In this document: in pieces, positions 1 through 15,864 of the stretch
Position numbering within the stretch: position 1 is the first letter of the stretch
Layout: each line of letters opens with the position of its first letter
From: Diphasiastrum complanatum
Taxonomy: Eukaryota > Streptophyta > Lycopodiopsida > Lycopodiales > Lycopodiaceae
Assembly: GCA_029204225.1 (NCBI GenBank)
Contig: MU831950.1
Coordinates: 30,996-94,995, forward strand
Length of the DNA stretch: 64,000 nucleotides
Reading direction: 5' to 3'
Notes under the pieces: model-generated
What the model was told of the DNA's origin: nothing
Database searches by the model: none
What the model saw: the letters and a program-made list of their open reading frames with translations, nothing else
Translations under genes and position numbers: made by a program

Positions 1-28
1 ACATTGTTATTTAGACACTAGTCAAGCC

Positions 29-460
29 TTGAAAACCTCTATTCTTATCAATAAAGCATTATTGTGGCATAATAGATTAGGACACTTGAATCATACATCT
101 GTGTCGAACATGTCTAAACAATCCTTAGTGCTTGATCTCGACAGTCCAATCAACAAAGTTGACCTCCTTGTCTGTCATAGCTGCATCCTTAGAAAGCAGA
201 CTAGGCTTCCTTTTAGATCGAGTCATAGGCATGCAACAAAAGATGTTCTAGACGTTGTTCATTCAGATATATGTGGTCCAATGCAAACTCCGTTGTTGCT
301 TGATGCAAAATATTTCATTACGTTCATTGACAAATATTCGAGATAGTTGTTTACTTTATTAAGCAGAAATCGGAGGCTTTCAAAATCTTTCGACAATTCA
401 AAGAGTGTGCATAAAATGAAACTGGTAAAAGAATTAAAGCACTGAGGTCCAACAACGATC
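29..460 (+). pseudogene. Ty1/copia GAG-pre-integrase and integrase fragment
   Basis: The frame opens with the copia zinc-binding pre-integrase signature: LWHNRLGHLNH, then a CHSC...KQTRLPF segment, then the integrase core start LDVVHSDICGPM and YFITFIDKYSR. After a small frame disruption near 345 the integrase continues in another frame (VYFIKQKSEAFKIFRQFK) to about 460, where copia similarity stops short of the second catalytic Asp. An in-frame stop also falls near 413. This is therefore a broken internal piece of a copia polyprotein on the plus strand. The upstream gag and protease lie outside the window and no LTR was recognised nearby. The family assignment is secure from the motifs; the exact end is approximate. 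Confidence 0.85.
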
Positions 461-5961
<5,501 letters not shown>

Positions 5962-6053
5962 TAAAGAATGCAGTAATAACAATTAAAATAGCATAAACTT
6001 CAAAATCCAAAAAAAATGAGAGAGATAAAGTGAGAATAGAACCAAGGACATTA

Positions 6054-6328
6054 GTTGATCATTGTAAAAATTAACGATGAATCAGCTAGACAAAATAAGT
6101 TGATTCGACATACGCTCGAGCGCCCGTAGACACTGAGACGCCAGCATATCAAAGACAGACTTAGTAGATGCTTTCAAGCATTGATTTTTCCTTCTCAGAC
6201 TGATTGTCAGATTAAAGATCGTAGTTAGCTTTGTGAGCACACGGTTTCACCCACTATTGATTTGTGCTCATCAGCATCATTTGACTTGTATTTCCATACA
6301 TTCAATCTGGATAAATTACTATTTGGTT
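6054..6328 (+). repeat. Direct repeat, copy 1
   Basis: This roughly 275 bp segment starts GTTGATCATTG and contains CTCGAGCGCCC, GAGACGCCAGCATATCA and GAGCACACGGTTTCACCC. It recurs in the same orientation at 6728-7018. The two copies differ by scattered substitutions and a small insertion in copy 2. A copia RT remnant lies between them, so they may be diverged LTR pieces of that element, although no convincing TG...CA ends were seen. Confidence 0.8.
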
Positions 6329-6378
6329 AGACATGGTCACTGGTCGAACTACCTACTGGCAGCAATCTTATCGATTGA

Positions 6379-6625
6379 AAATGGATATTCAAGATCAAAT
6401 ACAAAGCTGACAGGATTATTGACTGAAGGAAGTCTTGAATAATAGCCAGAGGATTTTCTCATATCCCAAACATTGACTACAATGAGATCTTCAGTCCAGT
6501 AGCCAGACATTCATCGATCTGAGTCCTCTTAACTTTTGCGATTGCGGCCAACCTCGAAGTACATCAACTCAATGTACATACAACTTATCTGAATGGAGTT
6601 ATAGAAGAAGATATTTACATGATCC
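6379..6625 (+). pseudogene. Ty1/copia reverse transcriptase N-terminal remnant
   Basis: The frame matches the start of the copia RVT_2 domain: KWIFKIKYKADR, then IARGFSHIPNIDYNEIFSPV, then TFAIAANLEVHQLNVHTTYL and NGVIEEDIYM. Several in-frame stops interrupt it. The catalytic YVDD region is absent because the match ends near 6625. The piece lies between the two direct repeats and is clearly dead. Family assignment rests on the conserved order of blocks. Confidence 0.85.
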
Positions 6626-6727
6626 ACTTCTTGTACTGTGCAATTATTTGAAAAATGACAGCAGCAGCCACGATCTCTTCCCGGCCATCTTTTGTACATA
6701 CATCTGCACAACTGTAAATTGTATATA

Positions 6728-7018
6728 GTTGATCATTGCAAACAATTAGTGATGAAGCAGCCAGACAAAATAAGTTCATTTCACATATGCTCGAGCGCCC
6801 ATAGACGCCGAGACGCCAGCATATCATAGATAGGCTTAGTAGATGATTTCAAGCACTGATTCTTCTTTCTCAGACTGATTGTCAAAATAAGCTCATAGTT
6901 GTTATAGACCATAATTAGCCTTGTGAGCACACGGTTTCACCCGCTATTGATGTGTGCTCACCAACATCCTCTGACTTGTATTTTCATACATTCAATCTGA
7001 ATAAATTACTGTCTGGTT
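6728..7018 (+). repeat. Direct repeat, copy 2
   Basis: Second copy of the segment at 6054-6328, offset by about 674 bp. It carries about 30 bp extra near 6890-6925 (CTCATAGTTGTTATAGACC). Confidence 0.8.
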
Positions 7019-7630
7019 TTGCGTTCAGATTTTGTCACTGTTGCATGCTCTCCACTTTCTGTCTGACTCTCTAATTGATTTGTCTGATTGTCTGCTCTTC
7101 CTCTTCAGCAATCAAACTTTTGTGTTCGCCTACTGTTGTAGTAGTGCACGCACCAAGGGAATCAGTCGACCACTGCCTTTGCGCAGTAGTAAGATCTTTT
7201 CGATCTGATTGTTTGACCCGTCCATCCGATCCATGGACCTCCATTTGCCCGACACTATTTTTGTGATGGACTCCACTAGCACTCAACAAAAAAGTGCACT
7301 CTCTTACGTGTGGGCCGTACTGATTTGGCTGATGTGCCAGACATCCCGCTGAAATCCTCTCTCTTTGAACTACAACTTACGATGCTTAATTTGGTGTCCT
7401 ATAGCCAAAGATATTTTTGTTCAAAAATTTGATAATTTTCAAGCTAAATCCTTATGATTTTAATTGAAATACCAACTCATGATGTCATATAATTCCATAG
7501 TGCGCTCTAGGAATTCATTCGTATGAATCCACTTTGCCTAACTCTAGAGTCATGCATGATTATTATACAAGTGTTTTGAGTAGTTTGAATCCATGCATGT
7601 TAATACCTAAAGTATATAAATATGAACCAA
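7019..7630. other. Unassigned stretch before copia A
   Basis: No coding or repeat signature was recognised. It ends with the ACTTC target-site duplication of copia A. Confidence 0.4.
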
Positions 7631-7635
7631 ACTTC

Positions 7636-7975
7636 TGTTAGAATAAGTAAGTCCAAGTTTCTCTTACAGTTCATGACTTTTCGTGTTTAGCAGTGATTTC
7701 GAGTTTTTTACTGCTTTTGTGATAGTATGCATGAGTGCCAGTTTGACGGCACACGTAGTGTAAGTTGAGACACGCGTCCCATAACGAGGACCAAACTGCC
7801 ATGCAGCGGTACCCCACAAAAATTAGATTGTGTATATGTACCTTTTAGTCTCTTTTGTTAATACAGTTCAGAAGTGTTCTCTTGGGTTGGTGTGTGATCT
7901 CTCTTTACTGCTTATCTGTTTGATGTTAGATTGCTTGCAAATTAGCCAACTATACTGCCAGTAAGATCCTTGACA
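7636..7975 (+). repeat. Copia A 5' LTR
   Basis: A 340 bp repeat with TG...CA ends, matching 21117-21456 over its whole length. It should contain the element's promoter, but no TATA box was assigned with confidence. Confidence 0.95.
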
Positions 7976-7987
7976 TGGTATCAGAGC
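7976..7987 (+). promoter_or_regulatory. Copia A primer-binding site (initiator tRNA-Met type)
   Basis: TGGTATCAGAGC directly abuts the end of the 5' LTR. This is the usual plant copia site complementary to the 3' end of initiator Met-tRNA. Confidence 0.93.
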
Positions 7988-8406
7988 CTGGGAGTGGAGC
8001 AGTTCGGTGTTAGCTGGAAGCCGAATTTTGAAAAAATTTGAAGAACCGTTTACGACTAATCAAGCAAGCAATCCTTTGCAGAGCGGTTTGAAGCAGAGGG
8101 TAGCAAGTAATAGGGTGACCTCATAGCATGCTATTTGGTCAACCATGAAGCACTCAGAGTGCAAATTGTCCATCTTCTTAGCTATGGAAGTTTCCTCAGC
8201 TAGGGTTTTAAGAGAGAAAGTTGTTGATTTATCACAGTAGAAAACCAGTTTTGGAGTTGTAAACTATTGACAGTGGGCGCCCTAGAGTTTTTAAGAGGAT
8301 GCTAGAAGGTTATAACAAGCCGTGGAGCAGGGATTGCATTAAGTTGTGAAGATCAGGCAATTGCAGGTCCCTCAAAGCAATGCCACTTGCAAACATTTGG
8401 AAATTT

Positions 8407-8888
8407 TCAAAAAAGGCCATTTATAGCTATGCGAACCAGCTCAACATCTCTTATTGGCTCTCCAATGGCTGTCAACTTGTCTCGTAACTCCTTTATTTGT
8501 GTGAAATAGGACCCTACGCCCTCATTCTCCTCTATGCGAACACTTATGAATTTGGTCCTCAAAAACATCATTCGAGAGGGCTTCGCCATCTGAAACTGTG
8601 TTTTGAGTGCATCCCAAGCGCCTCTTGTTGATACAGCTTTCCTAATGTGGGCAATGACATGATCCTTCACTGACAAATTTATCAAGGATAAGGCCTTCTA
8701 CGCCCTTTTGTCAAATGCACGAATATCGCGGTTGGAGTTGTAGTTGGCTGTTGTTTCACCCTAGTGTCAATGTCCCACAACTCCTTTTCCATGAAAATAC
8801 TTTTCATTTTGAATTTCCAAATGTTATAATTGGATACCCCGTCCAATCTACTAGCTTCTCCAAGCACGGATTCCCCCAATCCTACCAT
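8407..8888 (-). pseudogene. Copia gag N-terminal and UBN2 region, inverted relative to element A
   Basis: On the minus strand a frame starting near 8888 has the copia gag opening RLDGVSNYNIWKFKMKSIF. A second frame (8685-8407) has the following gag block: HVIAHIRKAVSTRGAWDALK, then RTKFISVRIEENEGV, then ELVRIAINGL. A frameshift near 8690 separates them. The continuation expected next in gag, a QEEQRRE block followed by the zinc knuckle, lies on the opposite strand from about 9497. Inverting about 8400-9490 would place the blocks in canonical order. The simplest reading is an internal inversion in copia A; the alternative is a scrap of another copia in opposite orientation. Confidence 0.85.
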
Positions 8889-9496
8889 TTCGCCAAAAAT
8901 TGCTCCTATAGCGCTTTAATGAGGCCCAATGACAAGCTTATAGAGCAATTTAGACTTCTAAAAGTCAACTTTAAGGTTTGACCAAAAAAAGTTTCAGGAC
9001 CTCCCACCACTTTTCCACCAAATTGGAAGCCAAATCGGTGTCGTCCTCCGAAATGCCCTTCGTCACCAACTCCTGACTGCTTGCCCACTGGAATGGTGAA
9101 AGATTTTTGGCACGCTCCGAACACTTTCTCCGCGACAATCTCTCTGTTTTCAGGTACCGCACTTGCAGGGTATAGTCCTTTCCTACCCTTAATTTGGAGA
9201 ATTTTGGCTTTTGGACGGCCCTAAACGGAGAAATGAGCTAAAAGATATGTGCCCTTATAGAAAATACATTGTTTCTTCACAATGAAACAACTTCAAACTT
9301 CATGAATTTAGGCACCCAACTACAATTTCACATTGAGGATTTTTAGAGAAGTTGAAGTGTAAAAGACCCTTCAATTTCTTAAGGCCTTCTGTAGGGCACC
9401 TTTCAAGTCAATCTTCACTGTTAGATGAGATCCTACGACCCACGCTGCTCCTTGAGAGGTCAATCTCAGTCGTCTATCTTCTAAAGCTTTGATCTG

Positions 9497-10324
9497 ATGG
9501 TCTGCAAGCAATCATTTGAAAATCTTCATGGCATCATCCTACAGGAGGAACAAAGGCGTGAAGTGGTAAAAACTCGACTTCCCACATCGGAAGATCAAAA
9601 AATGCTAGCCAAAGGGAAGCATAAATACAAGAAGCAACCCAAGAAGTCGAATGTGGAGGATGACAATCAAGGATCCACATCAAGCAAGAAGAAGAAAGGC
9701 AATTGTTTCTATTGCCAAAAGCTTGGACATTGGGCAAGAAATTGTCGCAAGAAGAAGGCAGATATTAAGAGGGGCAAAGTGAAGCAGTTGACCAATTTTG
9801 TCAAAGAAGAGAATGATAGCGATAATGAAGATCAAGGCACGACATTTGCGACAACATTAGCATCGCAACATTCTATTGATTATATACATTGGTACGTGGA
9901 CTCAGGAGCAACGAGGCACATGACTGGCAGCAAATCATGGTTTAAAAACCTGGAGCTTACTGATGATGGAGATAGAGTTGCGCAGGCGAATGGCGACGAG
10001 TGCCAAATTCATGGAGTTGGTGTAGTGCCTATTCAATTTCTTGATGGACATGTGAAGGTAATTGAAAATGTGTTGTATGTTCCTGGCCTTCAGAAGAGTC
10101 TTTTATCTGTTGGTGCAATGACAGATCATAAGTTGAAGGTGGAGTTCAACAACAAGAAATGCCATATCAAGGATGTGAAACGGGGTTTCAAGGTGATTGC
10201 TGATGGCTTTAGGGATAAAACTTGTGGTTTGTGCAAGTTAAATGTTGTTGTTACAAAGTGCAATGTGTTAGCATCAACATCTATAAACAAAGTGATTTAT
10301 GACATAGACGTATGGGGCATTTGA
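9497..10324 (+). pseudogene. Copia A gag C-terminus (zinc knuckle) and aspartic protease
   Basis: This 275-codon open frame begins inside gag (LQEEQRREVVKTRL). It carries a lysine-rich stretch, then a CX2CX4HX4C zinc knuckle (CFYCQKLGHWARNC, about residues 72-85), then the retropepsin motif WYVDSGATRHMTG (about residue 131). The PR C-terminal block NVLYVPGLQKSLLSVG follows. It ends in a frameshift just before the pre-integrase HRRMGHLNF block. In an intact element this part binds RNA and cleaves the polyprotein. The start codon is not the element's true start because gag continues upstream, apparently inverted. The catalytic DSG is intact. Confidence 0.9.
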
Positions 10325-10858
10325 ACTTCAAGAGCTTGAGGTTACTTTGTATGCTCAAGATGGTAACAGGTCTATCTAGTTTGGAAAGAAGAGTCCATTT
10401 GCAAAGAGTGTGTGCTAGGCAAGTTACACAGGAAGAAGTTCAACAAGGGCAAAACGAGTGCTTGAGTTGATACACTCTGACCTATGTGGGCCAATGAAGG
10501 TAATGTCTATTGGTAAAGCATTTTATTTGCTAACCTTCATTGATGATTACTCACGAAAAACCTGGATCTACACCGTTAAGTAGAAGTCTAACACATTTGG
10601 ATGCTTCAAAAGCTTCAAAGCATTGGTTGAAAATCAGTCAGGTGCTAAGATCAAGGTACTTAGGGCAGATCGTGGTGGTGAGTATCATTCCACAGATTTT
10701 ATTGATTTTTGCAAGGAGCATGGCATTAAACAGGAGTTTGCATAGGTTGATGCACCTCAACAAAATGGGGTAGCTGAAAGGAAGAATCGTACCATTGTCG
10801 AAGCAGCTAGGGCAATGATGACACATATGGGAGTTACTGATTCTTTATGGGGTGAAGT
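10317..10858 (+). pseudogene. Copia A pre-integrase and integrase, 5' half
   Basis: After a frameshift the reading resumes with RRMGHLNFKSLRLL, a C...C-containing segment, then LELIHSDLCGPMKV and FYLLTFIDDYSRKTWIYTV (first catalytic Asp region). Next come [14 protein letters not shown] (second Asp) and PQQNGVAERKNRTIVEAARA (catalytic Glu region). Several in-frame stops and frameshifts are present. The frame is cut at WGE by gypsy B, and the continuation KTAVFLQNRSHT is found at 20831. Confidence 0.9.
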
Positions 10859-11969
10859 TGTTCACAGATTCCACTGAATCTGTGAACACAATTTTCTTTA
10901 CCGTTCTTTCTTCTTTGTTACTTCTGTAGGTTACAGTTCTTACGGTTTGGTCTTCTTATTAGAACGGTTTCCAAGTAGAAGCGTATTCTCAGATTACAAT
11001 GAATATTCCCCAGCCTATCAGTGGGGAGAAACAGATTCGTTACTCAGCTACATGCATAAACAAGCCATGCAACCAATCCTAGCTCGATTTAGATCAACGT
11101 CCTAAAACAGGAAGCAATTCTACAACCTATCTACTAAAATCAGGAAACAAACAAGGACAAGATTAAGCTACTCAATCATGAAAACAATAAACAAGAAAAC
11201 TAATTTCCTAACAGCACTTAGCAGCCTAAGAATCAAGAAACACCCATTTCTTGATGCTTAGAATGCCCAAGAACAATCAAGAACTAGAATGTCAGAGAAT
11301 ATGCAAGATCTACACCACAATTCCAGCCTATTTAGTTTACTTGAATGCTGATTCCTACATTAATCCACAAACAAGAAATGAAATCTAATCCACAACTAAG
11401 AAGCAAGAGAGTAAGCAAGGAAACTAATTAATCCATAACACAAAAGAAATAAAAACATGCTCATAAAAATTTCACTCAAGAACATTGCCATGAACAAGGA
11501 GCTTTACAATCATCAAGAACTCGTGGAAGATCTTCTTTATTTACTCAAGAGAACAATACATTAAGCTCCCTCACAAGAGAGGGGGGCCCTTAAATAATCA
11601 AGAGGGCTGCCCATGTGGAGCCCAAGTGGCAATCCCACCAAATTAGAAATTACAAGTGGAAATTTCCCTTCCACTAGAGGTCACCATCAAAAGGTGGCTC
11701 ACTTTAAATTATTTAAGGGGGGTCTACATTTATTCACAAAGCCTAGGAAACATTACTAGCTCCTACATGGTCATTCCTTCTCTGGGATACACCATGTAGG
11801 CTCACATAGATAATTCGCTGTCATCCTAGCTAGTAATTTCTCGGCTCTCATGCTCAGCTCTCAGCTTCTTCTGCTCTCCTCCTTCTGAGATCTCCTCGGT
11901 CATGGGTGAGAGATATTTTGTGTCTTCAACTCGGCTCGACATCTGGGGATTCTCTAGAATCCGCTAACA
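10859..11969 (-). repeat. Gypsy B 3' LTR
   Basis: TG...CA bounded on the plus strand (TGTTCACAG...GCTAACA). Positions 11584-11969 match 20443-20830; the other roughly 725 bp have no partner at the other end. A purine-rich tract on the minus strand directly precedes it (11970-11982). Confidence 0.9.
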
Positions 11970-12182
11970 TTATCCACCCCTAATCTGTTGCAGGACCCAC
12001 TGCAACACAGGTGATGTTGTTCCACTCGGCACTTGGAAAAGCGTGGATCTTCCGTAAAACCAGGTGCTTATTATCCGCAAAACTGTTTCTCAAAAATGAA
12101 GGTCTCTCAATGGTCGCTACATTCCATCCCTCTTGAAAACCTCTTGCGAGTCCTGCTCACCTCGTCGTCTTGCCGTTTGTTT

Positions 12183-12977
12183 TCACTCGCTCATCTTTCG
12201 CACCGAGGCTTCAAATACTTGGAAGCGGAGCTTACTTCCGAAGTTCAGTGGCCCCAGGTACTCTCTTATCTTTTCAATATAGCCCATATCCTGCCAGTCT
12301 TCCACCATGGTCACATATCGTGACGACATGAAGGCCACTCTGTAGTATAGTCGGGCCATCATCTCATGGTCTTCTTTTGACTGGAGGGCTACATTGGAAT
12401 TGATCTTGATTGGATCTAAGCCTCGATCCCAAAAACATTCTTGCTGCATCAGAAAGACCATAGATCGCTGTATTCGGCACTTTCTTGCACGCATAGATCA
12501 GGTGGTTCGTGGTCGTTGTGTGCATTTGGTTAAGTATGCACATGCCGCTTGTAGTTGTTGATCATTGATGGCCTCAACTTTGTACCCGTCCTTGTTCTTC
12601 CACTTGTCCACGGAGGGATCTATGTATTTGAAGTATGTTGTCTGCTCGATCTTTTGGAGTGTCCTTGTGACAGCATTTGGTCCTCGCGGGAACCCAAAGG
12701 GTTGTAAGTCGGCTGCCGCAAATGATATGTTATAAACATAGTTCCTCACAGGGGGACATGACCTTGCTGCAACATTATAATTGGCATATATCATATGTAC
12801 CAGCAGATACAGGCTTTGATACACCGTCAGGACAAGGATCTAGAATTCAATTCCCTTAAAGAAGGACTCTGCCTGTTGGTACTAGTTTTGCATCTTAGTA
12901 AGATTCAATTTAGACAATTGGATGTCGAGCTTATTGGCATCATGGTCATCAGAACTGGAACCGAGGTTGGTAGACAT
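12183..12977 (-). pseudogene. Extra post-pol frame of gypsy B, unrecognised product
   Basis: A single frame of 265 codons starts at ATG 12977-12975 (MSTNLGSSSDDHD) and ends at 12183. It is interrupted by three stops: TAG, TAG and TGA. It lies on the same strand as pol, between integrase and the 3' LTR, where Athila/Tat-type elements often carry an additional ORF. Visible parts are an acidic/polar N-terminus, a hydrophobic stretch (LTVYQSLYLLVHMIYA) that could be a membrane helix, then a Trp/Tyr-rich C-terminal half (YYRVAFMSSRYVTMVEDW, GYIEKIREYLGPLNFG). I do not recognise the family. The three stops could each come from CAG or CGA by a C-to-T change. An env-like role is only positional speculation. 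Confidence 0.6.
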
Positions 12978-13012
12978 GATGGAAAAATTGGAAAAACAGG
13001 GTTTTGGAAAAA

Positions 13013-13240
13013 GGGTGTCGGTTGAGATTTGAAACAAGGTTAAGGGTGCGTCGATTGAGATTTGAACGGAGGTGTCGATTGAGATTTGAGTGGAACTGTC
13101 GGTTGAGATCTGAGCGAAGGTGTCGGTTGAGATCTGAATGGAGGTGTCGGTTGAGATTTGAGCAGAGGTGTCAGTTGAGATCTGAGCGGAGGTGTCGGTT
13201 GAGATGGAAGGGAAGACGTCAGTTGAGATTGGAGGGAAGG
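13013..13240 (+). repeat. Minisatellite array 1 in gypsy B (24-27 bp units)
   Basis: About nine imperfect units of the form GGTGTCGGTTGAGATCTGAG with variable tails. Translating it gives an Arg-rich repetitive frame that is an artefact. The same core recurs in array 2 at 13926-14090. Confidence 0.9.
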
Positions 13241-13925
13241 CTTCGATGAGAACGTAGGGAAAAGTGTCAGTGGAGAGGTGATTGGAAAATATGTGTGGAG
13301 CAAGGGATGTTGCGGAAGGAAAGGTTGTGAAGGTATGATGTTGGAAAAAATGGAGGGTAAAAAGTGGGAAAACAGATGTGTGACTAAATATGGTTGGGAA
13401 GAAGATGGAATGTATACGTTCGAAAAGCGAAAAAGGTGAAGATGTTGGGTAAGGATGGAGATGTAGGGAAGGTAGATATCGGTGGAAACTGATGTATGGA
13501 GGTGATGATGATCTGGAATGAAAAACGAGCGTTTATGGTGATAATGTAATACTCAATAGTGTAACGGGAGTGTGATGAATGCTCACGTGACACTAGCCCT
13601 CAGCATGCGAAAAAGTTTCAAATGTGGTGTGTTTCACTGGCAATGTTAATTTGGAGATGGTTGGTGATGGCGCTCTCAATGGTAAACAAACTAGGATGGC
13701 TGATAGTCGGTGGAGATGGTGTGGAAGATATGATAGATTCAAGGAACAAGAGAACGCCAGGATCATGGACGGGAGCAAGAAGATCGCCCGTTGATCGTCA
13801 CCAGGAAACTCTAAAATTCGCACTTTGCTGAGGTGCAAATGGCGTCGGGACGATGGCATTTATGGACGTCGTCGTCTGGTTTCGGGCGCGATGGGACGTG
13901 CCTGTTCATTGAATTTTGAATTAGA
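13241..13925. other. Spacer between the two minisatellite arrays of gypsy B
   Basis: G-rich on the plus strand with many GGAAGG/GGTGGA-like words. It may be a degenerate extension of the arrays. No coding signature was recognised. Confidence 0.5.
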
Positions 13926-14090
13926 ATCGTCGGTCGAGATTTGAGTGAGTCGCGTCGGTCAAGATTTGAGTGAGTCGCGTCGGTGAGATCTGACACAATC
14001 CCGTCGGTTGAGATATGACAGAATCCGGCGGTTGAGATCTGACAGAAGTCATCGGTTGAGATCTGACATAAGTCGTCGGTTGAGATCTGA
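13926..14090 (+). repeat. Minisatellite array 2 in gypsy B
   Basis: Six or more units around the core CGTCGGTTGAGATCTGA(CA), related to array 1. It lies between the integrase end and the extra frame. Confidence 0.9.
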
Positions 14091-14489
14091 CAGAATTCCA
14101 TTATGAAGGAAAGGACCTGTTGATGTAAGTGAAGAACCTTCAGGGCAAAAATATGACTGTGGCTTAGAGTAGAAGTTCTTATGGGAAAGGTGTATCTCAA
14201 GGAATGTTTGTATGCTTGAGATACCAGACAAACAAAAATGAGGAGGCTAAAAGTGTCAGAATCTTTTCATATGGTGTAGCCTATCAGTTGTTGACCTAGA
14301 ACATCCATGACCCATGGGTATTTATAGAAAAAGAAAATGCATAGAAAGTCAATAACTACAGGTATGAATTATAAACAAGGAACGAGGTTAAAAATAGGCA
14401 TGCAAAATGAGAATAACAAACAAGAAAATAAGAAAATAAAACAATAATAATAATAATAATAAATGTAAAATATACATTAGAAAAAAAGT

Positions 14490-15702
14490 GTTAGATTGGG
14501 TCAACAAAAAACAACTCTTTGTAATACCGCCGTAGACGACCAACGTTGACGACAATGTCTAGTAGTATTCTGTCAAGTGTTTGTAGCTAAACTGCACCAT
14601 TAGGAAAGATTTTATTAATAACATACGGTCCCTCACTTCAGAATTTCAATTTGCCAGGGTGCTTCTTTGATGTATAAAGAAGCACCTGGTCACCGAAGTG
14701 TAGATCTTTATTTCGTAAGTGACGGTCATGCCAGGCCTTTTGACGTCATTTGTTAACCAGTTGTGCGTGGTAAGATATAAGTCTTGTCTCGCATAACTGG
14801 GCTAATGTATATAGCCTGGTTTTGACTTGTTGCTCAATTGTAGCTTTTTCACATAGATCTTTAGAAAAAGCTTCCATGACTCTTAGCGAAGGCACTAAGA
14901 ACTCTACGGGCATTACCGCCTCTTAACCATATACTAAGTGGAAAGGGGTAATCCACTCAGGGGGTTTCTTCGGGGTGACGCGGTAAGCCCAAATAGCTGA
15001 AAAAAGTTTCGTCTCCCAAACAGAGTGACTGGTTTCAACTATCTTTGTCAAAATTTTACACAACGTCTTGTTAGTTGATTCGGCCTGACCATTACATCTA
15101 GGATAGTACGGTGTACTCTTTATATGAACAACAAGGTAATGGCGGAGTAAATTATCAATGATAGCATTTAAAAAATGCATGTCGCGATCACTAACTAGCT
15201 CTATAGGGCAGTCAAAACGTGTAATAATATTTTTGTAAAGAAAACGCGCGACAATTTTTGCATTAGTGTCCTTTGTTGCTCGAGCCTCAACCCACTTAGT
15301 GGCTTAATCTGTGGCTATGAGGATGTAACGAGCTTGGGTATGTTTCGTTGTTGGACTAATTGGTCCAACAAAGTCAATTTCCCACTTATGGAGGGATTTG
15401 CCTTCTATAATGGGAGTTAGTGGCGTGAAGTCTGCTTTGGTATTTTTCTTGGCTCGTTTTCAGATATCACACGTTTTAATGATAGCAAACATGTCCTTAA
15501 ATAAAGATTGCCACCACAATCCTGCTCGTAGGATAATCTTAGTTGTGGCTTCAGCAGAGAAGTGGCCACTGCCAATGCCCTCATGAGCCTGAGATATGAT
15601 CGGTCGTATCTCAGATTCATAAGCACATCGTCGAATGATACCGTCAATGCCCCTTTTGTAAAGTTGTCCCGCTATTAACTGAAAGGGCGCTGCTTTTAGC
15701 AA
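14490..15702 (-). pseudogene. Gypsy B integrase
   Basis: Minus-strand pieces in order. First, the integrase N-terminal zinc region (HEGIGSGHFSAEATTKIIL, then CDI followed by a stop). Next, the core start HKWEIDFVGPISP (first Asp), then LVSDRDMHFLNAI (second Asp) and STPYYPRCNGQAESTNKTL (Glu region). Last, a C-terminal DNA-binding block HFGDQVLLYTSKKHPGKL and GPYVINKIFPNGAVQL. Stops interrupt it in several places, including one at the expected DYATKW motif. No chromodomain follows. The enzyme would join cDNA to host DNA, but this copy cannot be translated through. Confidence 0.9.
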
Positions 15703-15864
15703 AAATTTTCTCTTTGCCGCAGTACTCAGGCCTTCTTTGAGTCTGCCTGTTGTTAGGAACTAAGTGATCTCCTCAGCCCATAAGGGTGTAGCATCAATCT
15801 GAAAAAGACATGCATCAGAAAGATCATCGTTGACTGATGCAGTTGCTTTTTCAGCATTAGGTAG

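Noticed and set aside
13004-13303. Arg-rich (plus) and Ser/Pro-rich (minus) repetitive frames
   Set aside because: They exactly follow the 24-27 bp minisatellite units of gypsy B, so the repetition is DNA-level.
12690-14090. CRISPR-like array from regularly spaced short repeats
   Set aside because: Units are contiguous tandem repeats without spacers, inside a plant retrotransposon; no cas genes.
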